Below are positions 1 through 8,764 of a stretch of DNA of 64,000 nucleotides, in pieces (position 1 is the stretch's first letter; each line of letters begins with the position of its first letter). This DNA is from Mesorhizobium koreense. Lineage in GTDB: Bacteria; Pseudomonadota; Alphaproteobacteria; Rhizobiales; Rhizobiaceae. The translations under genes were made by a program, and so were the position numbers. The notes beneath the pieces are model-generated. The model was not told the DNA's origin. It was given only the letters and a program-made list of their open reading frames with translations, and searched no databases. The stretch covers positions 1,116,001 to 1,180,000 of the forward strand of contig NZ_CP134228.1 in NCBI RefSeq assembly GCF_031656215.1, read 5' to 3'.

Positions 1-1
1 G

Positions 2-322
2 AACCCCCGCTATACGCTGGACCTCAACGTCTCCAGCCAGCTTATGTCGAGTGCGACGGCTCCCGCCTCCACGCGTGACGACGTCAACGTCCCGACCGCC
101 GCCATCCTGACCCTGACGGCGAACTATACACTGGTCGACGTGACGACCAGCAAAACGGTCGCCAAAGGCAGCCGCAATATCTCCTCCTCGATCGACGTTC
201 CACGCCAGCAATACGCCGCGCTGCGTGCCGAAAACGATGCGCAGCAGCGTGCCGCGCGCGAATTGGCCCAGCTTCTGCGATTCGCCATCGCGCAGGATCT
301 CGTGCGCGAAGGGAAGAAATAG
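2..322 (+). CDS. lptE: LPS-assembly lipoprotein LptE, C-terminal part (cut by window edge)
   Basis: The last 106 codons of a gene that starts before the window; the frame is open from base 2 to the TAG at 320-322. The visible part has alternating beta-like segments (YTLDLNV, AILTLTANYTLVD) followed by a basic/acidic helix ending DAQQRAARELAQLLRFAI. That layout and the 'P-x-Q-x-x-A-x-LRA-x-x-DA' stretch match the C-terminal half of the small LptE-like lipoproteins of rhizobia. LptE is an outer-membrane lipoprotein that plugs the LptD barrel and helps export LPS. The signal peptide and lipobox lie outside the window, so the call rests on the C-terminus alone. The usual downstream neighbour holA is absent; an acyltransferase follows after about 50 bases. 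Confidence 0.65.
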   Translation, partial: NPRYTLDLNVSSQLMSSATAPASTRDDVNVPTAAILTLTANYTLVDVTTSKTVAKGSRNISSSIDVPRQQYAALRAENDAQQRAARELAQLLRFAIAQDLVREGKK

Positions 323-370
323 GCCTCGACCGCGGGGAACTTTCGCATACCCGCCGGGTTTACGGATCGG

Positions 371-1366
371 ATGTCATTGCGGCGTCACAGAGTTCAGACA
401 GACAACCCTGAATCGAACGGGCCTGAACCGAGCGGGTTGCAAATGGATCTCCGTACGGCGCCGTCCTCCTTCGCTGAAGCCTTTGCCGGCGAATTGCCCG
501 GTTCTACGCCTCGCGAGCCACATATCATCGACCAGCTGATCGAAGAACGTGCCACGCATCTGTCGAAGACGGCGCTGTGGCCCGTTTTGCGCCCGATCCT
601 CTACCGTGCTTTCCAATACAGGCGCGCCGTTTCACTGGCCGACGAGATCGCCGGCATGTCGGGCCATGATGCGATGGCGCATCTGGGCGCGTTGCTGTCG
701 CTGGATGTCGATGTGATCGGCCTTCCCAACATTCCCTTGAGCGGCGGGTTCATCCTTGCGCCCAGTCACCCGACGGGCATTGCCGACGGAATCGCGGTCT
801 TCGAGCTTCTGAAGGCTATCCGGCCAGACATGGCGATCTTCGCCAACCGCGATGCACAACGTGTCGCCCCCGGCTTCCGGGACCTCATCATCCCGGTCGA
901 ATGGCGACAGGACGAGAAGACCCATGCCAAGAGCCGCGACACGCTGGAGTTGACCGCTCGCGCCTTCATGCAAAAGCGGGCGATCGTGCTTTTCCCTTCG
1001 GGCCGCATCGCCTACTGGCATGAGGGAAAGCTGACGGAGCGGCCATGGCAGACCTCGCTGATCTCGCTCGCCAGGCGCTATGACTTTCCGGTCGTTCCCG
1101 CGCGCATGACCGCGCGCAATTCAGGTCTCTTCTACTTCCTATCGAAATATTCGACGGAATTGCGCGACATGACGATCTTCCGCGAATTGCTCAACAAGAA
1201 GGGTCGCTCCTATTCCGTCACGATCGGCCGGCCGATCCCGGCTGCCGACCTAGAAGGCGAGCCGGGCGAAGTGATCGCGCGTCTGCAAGAGCATACGGTT
1301 TTCGGTCTTGCCGCCGATCCGGATGCCGATTTCCGGGCGCAGGAAAAGCCTGTCAGCCGATCGTGA
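371..1366 (+). CDS. PlsC-like glycerophospholipid/lysophospholipid acyltransferase family protein
   Basis: 331 residues from the first ATG; an in-frame ATG at 443 (residue 25) is a realistic alternative because the first 24 residues look unstructured and neither start has a strong Shine-Dalgarno. The acyltransferase block I motif is at residues 132-140 (SHPTGIADG) and a block III-like motif FPSGR follows RAIVL at about residues 210-214. These mark the PlsC/LPLAT superfamily, which moves an acyl chain from acyl-CoA or acyl-ACP onto a glycerophosphate or similar acceptor at the inner membrane. The spacing between His133 and Asp139 is five residues rather than the classical four, as in a rhizobial subgroup. 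The acceptor substrate cannot be read from sequence. Its 3' end overlaps the convergent hydratase gene by 14 bases. Confidence 0.75.
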   Translation: MSLRRHRVQTDNPESNGPEPSGLQMDLRTAPSSFAEAFAGELPGSTPREPHIIDQLIEERATHLSKTALWPVLRPILYRAFQYRRAVSLADEIAGMSGHDAMAHLGALLSLDVDVIGLPNIPLSGGFILAPSHPTGIADGIAVFELLKAIRPDMAIFANRDAQRVAPGFRDLIIPVEWRQDEKTHAKSRDTLELTARAFMQKRAIVLFPSGRIAYWHEGKLTERPWQTSLISLARRYDFPVVPARMTARNSGLFYFLSKYSTELRDMTIFRELLNKKGRSYSVTIGRPIPAADLEGEPGEVIARLQEHTVFGLAADPDADFRAQEKPVSRS

Positions 1367-2168
1367 TCGCCAATCCGGGAAGGTCGATGCCCGATAGCGT
1401 CGTCGACCATTTCTCGCTTGCCGTGACCGGAAAGGCGCGGGTCAGTGTTCCGGTCGTCACCAATTCGCCGGCCCTGAGCGGCGGATTGAGGTCGTCGCTC
1501 CCCAACACCTCGACCAGATGTTTCAGCGCGCTCAGCGGACCGTCAAGCACATTCGCGCCCTTGCCGATATCCGCTTCCTCTCCATTGCGATGGAGCGCGA
1601 TTGCGAAGCTCGGCAGCGCCTCGAACAAAGCCTCGCGTTCATCCGCTTGGATGGCGCGGCGCGGCCCGACGACCAGCGCGCCGTGCAACCCGCCGTCTGC
1701 GATGCAGTCGGCGACGGTGAAGCGCCAGCCGGGGAAGATCGAATGCACGATCTCGAAGCCGTGCGCGACCCAGGCGAGAGCGGCCAGGATTTCCCGCTCG
1801 TTCATGCCGGGGCGCAAATCGTCGGCAAGGCCGAACATGATTTCCGGCTCGATCCTCGGCTCTGGCAGGTGCGAGACGCGAATCACCCCGTCCGCCGGGA
1901 TCTCGCTGGCAGTCGTATCGTAGACATCGCCCCAGATCGGCTCGTAGACGCCGTACTCCGACCATATGCCGCGATTGGTGAAGCCGATCTTGCGACCGAT
2001 GGATGCCGCACCGTCTTCCTCGCGCAATCGGCGCAGTGCCGCCGTGACCCGATAGGCCTCGCGTGCCGTGAAGGAAGGGCGCCGCAGCGAGAAAGGCTCG
2101 ATCTGGCGCCCGCGCTTCAGCGTTTCCAGCGCTTCGCGGGCGATGGCTTCGGCTTCTTCCTCGTGCAT
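1353..2168 (-). CDS. 2-keto-4-pentenoate hydratase / FAH-superfamily hydratase
   Basis: 271 residues starting ATG at 2168. The early EAEAIAREAL helix, the IGRKIGFTN stretch and the metal-ligand pattern EPRIEPEIMFGL (about residues 105-116) fit the MhpD-type hydratase branch of the fumarylacetoacetate hydrolase fold, including 2-oxo-hept-4-ene-1,7-dioate hydratases. Members add water to 2-keto-4-enoic acids late in meta-cleavage pathways and bind Mg2+ or Mn2+. No ring-cleavage dioxygenase or aldolase of such a pathway is next to it, so the physiological substrate is unknown. It lies just downstream of fsa on the same strand (13 bases apart) and may be co-transcribed with it. Its end overlaps the end of the convergent acyltransferase gene. 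Confidence 0.75.
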   Translation of the reverse strand: MHEEEAEAIAREALETLKRGRQIEPFSLRRPSFTAREAYRVTAALRRLREEDGAASIGRKIGFTNRGIWSEYGVYEPIWGDVYDTTASEIPADGVIRVSHLPEPRIEPEIMFGLADDLRPGMNEREILAALAWVAHGFEIVHSIFPGWRFTVADCIADGGLHGALVVGPRRAIQADEREALFEALPSFAIALHRNGEEADIGKGANVLDGPLSALKHLVEVLGSDDLNPPLRAGELVTTGTLTRAFPVTASEKWSTTLSGIDLPGLAITIG

Positions 2169-2180
2169 CCGAACTATGAC

Positions 2181-2834
2181 CTAGGCGATGGTCTGGCCGG
2201 TCTTCTTCCAGTCGGCGAGGAAGGATTCCAGGCCCTTGTCGGTCAGCGGATGCTGGTAAAGCGCCTTGAGGATTTTAGCCGGGACGGTCGCGACGTCGGC
2301 ACCGATGAGGGCTGCCTGCTTGACATGGTTCACCGTGCGGATCGAGGCGGCGAGGATTTCCGTCTTGAAATCGTAGTTGTCATAGATCGTCCGGATCTCC
2401 GAGACGATCTCCATCCCGTCATCGGCCATATCGTCGACGCGGCCGACGAAGGGGGAGATGAAGGTCGCGCCGGCCTTGGCGGCGAGAAGCGCCTGGGTGG
2501 CGGAGAAGCAGAGCGTGACGTTGACCATGCGGCCTTGTGCGCGCAACGCCCTGCATGCCTTCAACCCGTCCATGGTCAGCGGTACCTTGATGGCGATGTT
2601 TTCGGCGATGCCGGCGAGCACCTTGGCCTGCTTCATCATGCCGTCGTAATCGGTCGCGGTGACTTCCGCCGAAACCGGTCCCTTGACGATGTCGCAAATC
2701 TGTTTCGTCACATCGAGAATCTTGCCGCCCGATTTCATGATGAGCGAGGGATTGGTGGTGACGCCGTCGACGAGGCCCAGATCGTTCAGTTCCTCGATTT
2801 CCTTTAGGTCGGCTGTATCGACGAAAAATTTCAT
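2181..2834 (-). CDS. fsa: Fructose-6-phosphate aldolase / transaldolase (small form)
   Basis: 217 residues beginning [10 protein letters not shown]. The ATG at 2834 is chosen over upstream in-frame codons because GGAGA sits just upstream with good spacing. The N-terminus, the GVTTNPSL motif at residues 24-31 and the Schiff-base lysine in AIKVPLT (Lys83) define the short transaldolase/FSA family. The family either transfers dihydroxyacetone units in the pentose-phosphate pathway or does a reversible aldol reaction on fructose 6-phosphate. Sequence alone does not fully separate the two; a true transaldolase role is plausible in rhizobia. The gene is divergent from priA, an arrangement frequent in this order. 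Confidence 0.88.
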   Translation of the reverse strand: MKFFVDTADLKEIEELNDLGLVDGVTTNPSLIMKSGGKILDVTKQICDIVKGPVSAEVTATDYDGMMKQAKVLAGIAENIAIKVPLTMDGLKACRALRAQGRMVNVTLCFSATQALLAAKAGATFISPFVGRVDDMADDGMEIVSEIRTIYDNYDFKTEILAASIRTVNHVKQAALIGADVATVPAKILKALYQHPLTDKGLESFLADWKKTGQTIA

Positions 2835-2922
2835 TGCCGTCTCCTTCATTAACATGGAGCGGCGGGCATCCGCCGCATCGTTGGCTTTGATTTAGTGCAA
2901 AGTGCGGGCAAGGTCACGCGCC

Positions 2923-5103
2923 ATGAAAGAAGATTCGCGCGAACGACAGGTCGTGCCGGTGCTGGTGCCGGTGCCGACAGCCGAACCGTACTCCTATGCC
3001 GTGCCCGAAGGCATGACGGCCGGGCCGGGCGCGATCGTGCGCGTGCCGCTCGGTCCGCGCCAGGTTGCCGGTGTCGTATGGGACGGTGAATGCAGCGCCG
3101 TCGATCCGAAAAAGCTGCGTGCCATCGAGGAGGTGTTCGACTGTCCGCCCGTCAACGCCGACATGCGCCGCTTCATCGAATGGATCGCGGCCTACACGCT
3201 TTCAGCGCCGGGCATGGTGGCGCGGATGGTGCTGCGCGTGCCGGCAGCCTTCGATCCGGAGCCGCCGCTCGAAGGGCTGCGTTTCACCGGAACCTTGCCC
3301 GAGCGGATGACGGATGCGCGTCAGCGCGTGCTCGAACATGCCGGCGACGGGTTGGCATGGACGCGTTCGGGCCTTGCACATGCGGCGGGCGTTTCCTCCA
3401 CCGTCATCGACGGGTTGCGCGAGCAGGGCACGTTCGAGCCGGTGTTACTGCCGCCAAGGCCCATCGTGGCGGCGCCCGATCCGGGCTACCATATTCCCGA
3501 ACTGACGCCCGCCCAGCGCGAGGCCGCGGCCTATCTTCGGAAGAAGGCAGGTCAGGGCTTTTCGGTCGCACTTCTCGACGGCGTCACCGGTTCCGGCAAG
3601 ACGGAAGTCTATTTCGAGGCGATCGCTGCGGCGTTGCAAGAGGGCCGGCAGGTGCTGGTGCTGGTGCCCGAAATAGCGCTCACCCAGCAATTCCTCGAGC
3701 GCTTCCAGGATCGCTTCGGTGCGAAACCGGCGGAATGGCACTCCGACCTCGCGCCGCGCAGCCGCGAGCGTGTCTGGCGCCAGGTCGCGGAAGGGGCGGT
3801 AAGGGTCGTCGCCGGTGCGCGGTCGGCGCTCTTCCTGCCGTTCAGGGACCTTGGGCTGATCGTCGTCGACGAGGAGCACGACCCGGCCTATAAGCAGGAG
3901 GATCGTGTTTTCTACAGCGCCCGCGATATGGCGGTCGTGCGCGGCCATATCGGCGGCTTTCCGGTAGTGCTCGCCTCGGCGACGCCGTCGATCGAAAGCC
4001 GCGTCAACGCCGAGCAAGGCCGTTACGAGCGGCTTGTCCTGCCGGCACGCTTCGGCGAGGCGCCGCTGCCCGATATACGTGCCATCGACATGCGGCGCTC
4101 GCCGCCCGCGCGCGGCAATTTCCTGTCGCCGGCCCTTCTGGGAGAAATCGGGAAGACGCTCGAACGTGACGAGCAGGCGCTTCTGTTCCTCAACCGGCGC
4201 GGCTATGCGCCGCTGACGCTCTGCCGCGTTTGCGGGCATCGCTTCCAGTGTCCCGATTGCTCGAGTTGGCTGGTCGAGCACCGCTTCCGAGGGCAGCTTG
4301 TCTGCCACCATTGCGGGCATGCCGAGCCGAGGCCCGAAGCGTGCCCCGAATGCGGGACGCTCGACCATCTGGTCGCCTGCGGCCCCGGCATCGAGCGCAT
4401 TGCCGAGGAGATCGACGCGCGATTCCCCAAGGCCCGGACCATCGTGCTCTCTTCCGACCTGACGGGCGGCGTGAAGCGGCTGAGGCTGGAGCTGGAAGCC
4501 ATCGCCAAGGGCGAGGCCGATATCGTCATCGGCACCCAGCTCGTCGCCAAGGGCCACCACTTTCCAGAGATGACACTGGTCGGGGTGGTCGACGCCGATC
4601 TCGGCCTCGCGAACGGCGATCCACGCGCCGCCGAGCGTACCTTCCAGCTTCTGAGCCAAGTGACGGGCCGTGCCGGCCGAACCGGCAAGAAGAGCCTCGG
4701 CCTGCTGCAGACCTACCAGCCCGACCATCCGGTGATGCGGGCGATCGTCTCCGGCGATGCCGAAGCCTTCTACAGCCGCGAGATCGCGGAGCGGCGGACG
4801 GCCGAACTGCCTCCCTTTGGCCGTCTTGCCGGTGTCGTGGTCAGCGCGGCGACACGCGCCGAAGCCGAAGCCCATGCGCGGGCATTGCGCCGCGCCGCGC
4901 CTCCCGCCTCCGGCATCGAAGTTTTGGGGCCGGCAGAAGCGCCGCTGGCGCTCTTAGCGGGGCGTCACCGCTTTCGGTTACTCATCCATGGCGGGCGCGA
5001 CGCCGACATGCAGGGCTTTGTCCGCGCGATGCTTGCGGCGGGTCCGAAGCCGCGCGGCTCGGTGCGCGTGCAGGTCGATATCGACCCGCAGAGCTTTCTG
5101 TGA
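2923..5103 (+). CDS. priA: Primosomal replication restart helicase PriA
   Basis: 726 residues from the ATG at 2923; a GTG 21 bases upstream in the same frame is possible, and neither has a clear ribosome site. Numbering from 2923, Walker A GVTGSGKT is near 220-227, DEEH at 316-319, and eight cysteines at about 434, 437, 443, 446, 461, 464, 474 and 477 form the two zinc-binding clusters. The C-terminal helicase half carries GTQLVAKGHHFPEMTLVGVVDAD broken into the usual motif V/VI region (quoted piece begins GTQLVAKG). PriA recognises abandoned replication forks and reloads the DnaB helicase. The protein looks complete. Elsewhere in the order priA is commonly next to atpH; here about 7.9 kb of catabolic genes separates them. 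Confidence 0.95.
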   Translation: MKEDSRERQVVPVLVPVPTAEPYSYAVPEGMTAGPGAIVRVPLGPRQVAGVVWDGECSAVDPKKLRAIEEVFDCPPVNADMRRFIEWIAAYTLSAPGMVARMVLRVPAAFDPEPPLEGLRFTGTLPERMTDARQRVLEHAGDGLAWTRSGLAHAAGVSSTVIDGLREQGTFEPVLLPPRPIVAAPDPGYHIPELTPAQREAAAYLRKKAGQGFSVALLDGVTGSGKTEVYFEAIAAALQEGRQVLVLVPEIALTQQFLERFQDRFGAKPAEWHSDLAPRSRERVWRQVAEGAVRVVAGARSALFLPFRDLGLIVVDEEHDPAYKQEDRVFYSARDMAVVRGHIGGFPVVLASATPSIESRVNAEQGRYERLVLPARFGEAPLPDIRAIDMRRSPPARGNFLSPALLGEIGKTLERDEQALLFLNRRGYAPLTLCRVCGHRFQCPDCSSWLVEHRFRGQLVCHHCGHAEPRPEACPECGTLDHLVACGPGIERIAEEIDARFPKARTIVLSSDLTGGVKRLRLELEAIAKGEADIVIGTQLVAKGHHFPEMTLVGVVDADLGLANGDPRAAERTFQLLSQVTGRAGRTGKKSLGLLQTYQPDHPVMRAIVSGDAEAFYSREIAERRTAELPPFGRLAGVVVSAATRAEAEAHARALRRAAPPASGIEVLGPAEAPLALLAGRHRFRLLIHGGRDADMQGFVRAMLAAGPKPRGSVRVQVDIDPQSFL

Positions 5104-5149
5104 CATATCGCCGGGAAGAACGATCGTCGGCCGGCTTGGGGAATTCTCG

Positions 5150-6397
5150 ATGGGCGAACGCGGCAAGAAAGTAGCGGTCATCGGCGCGGGGATCGTCGGT
5201 GTCAGCACCGCCGCCTATCTTCTTCGGGCCGGCTTCGAAGTGACGATCGTCGATCCGTTGCCGCCGGGCAGCGCCACCTCTTACGGCAATGCCGGCATGG
5301 TCCGGCATGATTGCAATGTGCCCGTCGCGCTGCCGGGAATGCTGCGGCAAGTCCCGGGTTGGCTTGCCGATCCGCTCGGACCGCTGGCACTGCGCCCGGG
5401 CTATGCGCTCAAGGCCGCGCCGTGGTTGTTGCGCTGGGTGCGGGCGGGCCGCATGGATGTGGTCAACGCGGCGGCGGACGCGCTTTCGGAACTTCATCGC
5501 GGTAACCTCGATTGCTACCGCGATCTGCTGGGCGCGGGGCCGTTCGGCGATCTGATCCGCCCGGTCGGCGGCATCCAGGTCTGGGAGAGCGAAGAGGAGG
5601 GCTTGAGCGACCGTATCACGACCGAGATCAATGCAAGGCACAGGGTCGTGACGGAACCTCTCTCGGTCGAGGATCTGAAACGGCTCCTGCCGGGCATTTC
5701 CGGGATCGCCAAGCGTGGCCTGCTCTATCCGGAAAACGCTCACACGATCAATCCGCATCGGCTGGTGACGGCGCTTGCCGACGGCGTGCGTCGGGACGGC
5801 GGCGTCTTCGCGACCGAACGGGCGCTCAAGATCGTGCCCGCAGAAGGCGGCGGCTACATGCTTCTGACGAATACGGCCAATCGCCGGGCGGACATTGTCG
5901 TTGTTGCGGCCGGAGCCTGGTCGAACCGGCTTTTGAAGCCGCTCGGCGCCGGCCTGCCGCTCGAAACGGAGCGCGGCTATCACCTGATGCTGCCCTCACC
6001 ATCGATCGAGCTGCAAATGCCGGTGCAGATGAAGAATCGCGGCTTTGCGATGTCGCCGATGGAGCATGGCCTGCGTCTTGCCGGAACGGTCGAGATCGCC
6101 GGGTTGGAGGCTCCGCCGGACGAACGTCGCGCCAGGATCCTGCTCACCCATGCGCGCGCGCTGTTCCCCGACCTCAAGGGCGGCGAGCCGACGATCTGGA
6201 TGGGCTATCGCCCGTCGCTACCGGACAGCGTGCCGGCGATCGGCCGAGCGAAAAACCATGCAGGCCTGTTCGTCGCTACCGGCCACGGCCATACGGGCAT
6301 GATAGGCGGCGGCTCGACCGGACGGCTTCTGGCCGAACTGGTCGCGGGGGCGCCGCCTCATGTCGATCCGATGCCTTACTCGCCGACACGATTCTGA
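5150..6397 (+). CDS. FAD-dependent oxidoreductase, D-amino-acid dehydrogenase (DadA)-like
   Basis: 415 residues. The ATG at 5150 is chosen because MGERGKKVAVIGAGIVG puts the FAD-binding GxGxxG at residues 12-17, right where a DAO-family protein begins. A C-terminal GHGHTGMIGGGSTGRLLAEL segment is the second FAD-contact region of DadA-type enzymes. These proteins oxidise D-amino acids (or sarcosine and proline analogues) to keto acids and pass electrons to the respiratory chain. It ends 18 bases from the end of a convergent polar-amino-acid ABC permease gene, which supports a job in amino-acid use, but the substrate is not determinable. It may be transcribed from the priA side, 46 bases downstream of priA. 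Confidence 0.82.
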   Translation: MGERGKKVAVIGAGIVGVSTAAYLLRAGFEVTIVDPLPPGSATSYGNAGMVRHDCNVPVALPGMLRQVPGWLADPLGPLALRPGYALKAAPWLLRWVRAGRMDVVNAAADALSELHRGNLDCYRDLLGAGPFGDLIRPVGGIQVWESEEEGLSDRITTEINARHRVVTEPLSVEDLKRLLPGISGIAKRGLLYPENAHTINPHRLVTALADGVRRDGGVFATERALKIVPAEGGGYMLLTNTANRRADIVVVAAGAWSNRLLKPLGAGLPLETERGYHLMLPSPSIELQMPVQMKNRGFAMSPMEHGLRLAGTVEIAGLEAPPDERRARILLTHARALFPDLKGGEPTIWMGYRPSLPDSVPAIGRAKNHAGLFVATGHGHTGMIGGGSTGRLLAELVAGAPPHVDPMPYSPTRF

Positions 6398-6415
6398 CGC
6401 TTCGGCCTTGCTCTC

Positions 6416-7108
6416 TCAATCAAGGTCGATGTGGCGGGTACCGCCGACCTTGCGCTCGGCCCAGCGCGTGAAGCGCAGGACGGGATAGCAGTAGACGAAA
6501 TAGATCGCGGCGATCAGCCCGTAGACGAAGAGCACGTCGCGGGGATAGCGCATGATCGTGATCTCGCCCTGCCGCGTCAGTTCCGAAATGCCGATCACCG
6601 ACAGGATGGCGGTGTTCTTGATGATGTTGACGTAGACGCCGCTCATCGGCGGTACGGTCAGCTTGAGCGCCTGCGGCAGGATGACGAGGACAAGTACAGG
6701 TATCCGCTTCAGCCCGAGCGAGGCGGCCGCTTCCCACTGGCCGGTGGGGATCCCGTCGATCGCGGCCATGACGATCTCCGCGACATAGCTCGACGTATAG
6801 ACCGAGAGCGAGACGAAGGCCGCCATGTCCGACGACCATTGCAGCGCCTCGATGCCGGTATTGGGCAGCACGAAATAGAAGACGTAGAGCTGCACCAGGA
6901 ACGGCGTTCCCCTCAATATATGGATATAGAGGCCGAAAAGCTGGTGCAGGACCGGCACGCGCTGGCTGCGCACGATGCCGATCACGAAGCCGAGGAGGGA
7001 ACCCGCGACGATGGCGACCAGCGATATCCAGAATGTCTGGACAAAGCCGCTCCACAGGAAGGGCAGGATGGCGACAGTGACGGAATAATAGTGCTGGAGC
7101 ATCGTCAT
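6416..7108 (-). CDS. Polar amino acid ABC transporter permease (second permease)
   Basis: 230 residues if started at the ATG at 7108, which overlaps the stop of the upstream permease as ATGA; an ATG six bases further in is also possible. It has the hydrophobic pattern of the HisM/GlnP family, five or so membrane spans, and the cytoplasmic EAA loop EAAASLGL...LPQAL that contacts the ATPase. It pairs with the permease encoded immediately upstream to form the heterodimeric channel of a polar-amino-acid uptake (PAAT) system. It is the last gene of the four-gene ABC operon and converges on the DadA-like gene. Confidence 0.88.
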   Translation of the reverse strand: MTMLQHYYSVTVAILPFLWSGFVQTFWISLVAIVAGSLLGFVIGIVRSQRVPVLHQLFGLYIHILRGTPFLVQLYVFYFVLPNTGIEALQWSSDMAAFVSLSVYTSSYVAEIVMAAIDGIPTGQWEAAASLGLKRIPVLVLVILPQALKLTVPPMSGVYVNIIKNTAILSVIGISELTRQGEITIMRYPRDVLFVYGLIAAIYFVYCYPVLRFTRWAERKVGGTRHIDLD

Positions 7109-7800
7109 CTCGCCGCGTTCCAGGCCGGGCCGGCGAGCCATCTCTTGACCATCCAGGAGAGCGTCAGCATGACGGCATAAATGGCGAGGTAGCCCACGGC
7201 GATGGTGAGGAAGCTCTCGTTCGGGCGCACCCGCTCACTGTTGAGCAGGAGCCCGGCGCTCAGGAAATCGAACACAGCGATGATCGAGAGCAGCGAGGTG
7301 TCCTTGATCAGGACGGCGGTCTGGCCGAGCAGCGGCGGCAGGATGTTGGCGAAGGCCTGCGGCAGGACGATGTAGCGAAGGCGCTGGAGATAGGACATGC
7401 CGACCGCCTTGCCGCCCTCGACCTGCCCGCGCGGAACGGAGGCGACGCCGGCGCGCACGATTTCGCTCATATAGGCGGCGTTGTGCAGCGACAGCGCCAG
7501 CGTTCCGAGCGTCAGTTCGCTCCAGCGGCCGGTAGCGGGAATGAGAAAAGGCAGGCCGTAATAGATGAGGTATATCTGCACCAGAAGCGGCGTGGCGCGG
7601 ATGAATTCGACGTAGCCGGCGACCGGGCGCCAGAGCGCGGAACGGCTCGACATGCGCCCGAAGGCGAGCACGGTCCCGAGGATGATGGCCACGACTAGGC
7701 TGATACCGGCCGCGATGAGCGTGTTTTCGAGGCCCTCGGCGAAACGTCCGAGATATTGCTCGACAATCCGGTAATTATAGAAATTGAGGATCCAGTTCAT
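7105..7800 (-). CDS. Polar amino acid ABC transporter permease (first permease)
   Basis: 231 residues beginning MNWILNFYNYRIV. Several hydrophobic spans and the EAA motif EGGKAVGMSYLQRLRYIVLP place it in the HisM/GlnP permease family, and a FIRATPLLVQIYLIYYG segment is typical of PAAT permeases. It is translationally coupled to the following permease gene by a 4-base ATGA overlap. A strong stem-loop (7865-7890) and two smaller palindromes lie between it and the upstream binding-protein gene, which may keep permease expression below that of the binding protein. Confidence 0.9.
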   Translation of the reverse strand: MNWILNFYNYRIVEQYLGRFAEGLENTLIAAGISLVVAIILGTVLAFGRMSSRSALWRPVAGYVEFIRATPLLVQIYLIYYGLPFLIPATGRWSELTLGTLALSLHNAAYMSEIVRAGVASVPRGQVEGGKAVGMSYLQRLRYIVLPQAFANILPPLLGQTAVLIKDTSLLSIIAVFDFLSAGLLLNSERVRPNESFLTIAVGYLAIYAVMLTLSWMVKRWLAGPAWNAAR

Positions 7801-7864
7801 CCGCTCTCCGCCTTGCAGGGTGACGGACCGTCAGGAGCCTTGAAGGGTGACGGGGACCGTCAGG

Positions 7865-7890
7865 CCGGCGCGACGGCTTGGTCGCGCCGG
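7865..7890. repeat. Stem-loop with flanking palindromes between binding-protein and permease genes
   Basis: CCGGCGCGAC, loop GGCTTG, GTCGCGCCGG: a perfect 10-bp stem. Just downstream on the minus-strand transcript are two further palindromes TGACGGACCGTCA (7821-7833) and TGACGGGGACCGTCA (7848-7862). Together they fill the gap between the binding-protein stop and the first permease start. Confidence 0.7.
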
Positions 7891-7905
7891 TCGGATCGCA
7901 GGCGA

Positions 7906-8706
7906 TTATTTGTGGTCCTTTTCCCAGTCGTTGGACGTCCACCAATAGGCCAGCAGTTCCTGCAGCGAATTGTCAGCCGTCTTCAGTTCGACGTAATTGT
8001 CGATCCACATCTTGAGATGGAAGGCGTTCGGGCGCGTGGCGAAGGCCAGCGGCTCGCGCGTCATGGTCCCATTGAGCGCCTTCAGATTGTCGAACTGGCG
8101 CACATAGGAATTATAGTCCTGGCCGCCGACCATGCCGTCCACACGTCCCATGGTGAGGGTCTGCGCCACCGCCGGTCCGCCGCCGGAGAATACCTTCAGC
8201 GTCGCCTTCGGCAGATATTTCTTCACCGCGTCGGCATAGGTGCTGCCCTGAAGGGCGGCGACGGTCACGCCTTCCTTGTTCAGGTCCTGCCAGGACTTGT
8301 AGGGCGAATCCTTGCCCGCGAAGGCGATCGTGTCGTTGAAGAAGATCGGCTTCGAGAACAGCAGTTGCGAGGCGCGCTGCGGCGTCGGCGTCATGTCGCC
8401 GGCGATCATGTCAGCCTTGCCGGCCAGAAGCGCCGGGATAAGGCCTTTCCAGTCATAATCCTGGAAGACGGCCTTGACGCCGAGGTCCTTCGCCATCTGG
8501 CGCGCGAACTCTACGGCAAGACCGGTGCGCGCGCCGTTCTTGTCGACGAAGCTGACCGGCGGCCCCTGAGTCTGGACGGCGACGATCAGTTCGCCTCGCT
8601 TCAGTATGTCGTCCATCTCGTCTGCCTGCGCGACGGTCGCCACCGCGAAGCAGACAGCCGTCATGGCGATCAATCCCGCCGCCAGTCTGGTCAATAGGCT
8701 TTTCAT
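7906..8706 (-). CDS. Periplasmic amino-acid-binding protein of PAAT ABC transporter
   Basis: 266 residues, starting at the ATG at 8706 with GGAGA upstream. A Sec signal peptide covers residues 1-27 (hydrophobic core LAAGLIAMTAVCFAVA, cleavage probably after AQA). The mature part is a type-3 extracellular solute-binding domain: RGELIVAVQTQGPPVSFVDKNG near the start, then LGVKAVFQDYDWKGLIPALLAGKADMI further in (pieces of the domain). Binding proteins of this cluster deliver polar or aromatic amino acids, or amino-acid-like compounds, to the permease. The exact ligand cannot be read. The gene sits second in the ATPase, binding protein, permease, permease operon; the DadA-like oxidoreductase and the nitrilase on either side suggest a nitrogenous substrate. 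Confidence 0.88.
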   Translation of the reverse strand: MKSLLTRLAAGLIAMTAVCFAVATVAQADEMDDILKRGELIVAVQTQGPPVSFVDKNGARTGLAVEFARQMAKDLGVKAVFQDYDWKGLIPALLAGKADMIAGDMTPTPQRASQLLFSKPIFFNDTIAFAGKDSPYKSWQDLNKEGVTVAALQGSTYADAVKKYLPKATLKVFSGGGPAVAQTLTMGRVDGMVGGQDYNSYVRQFDNLKALNGTMTREPLAFATRPNAFHLKMWIDNYVELKTADNSLQELLAYWWTSNDWEKDHK

Positions 8707-8764
8707 TCTCTTCTCCCTTGTTGTCTTTTCGGTTCGATGGATCGTAATTCCCAAGGCATGCAGC

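Noticed and set aside
1518-2807. A 429-codon plus-strand frame opposite the hydratase and fsa genes
   Set aside because: It is antisense to two well-identified enzymes and has no domain of its own.
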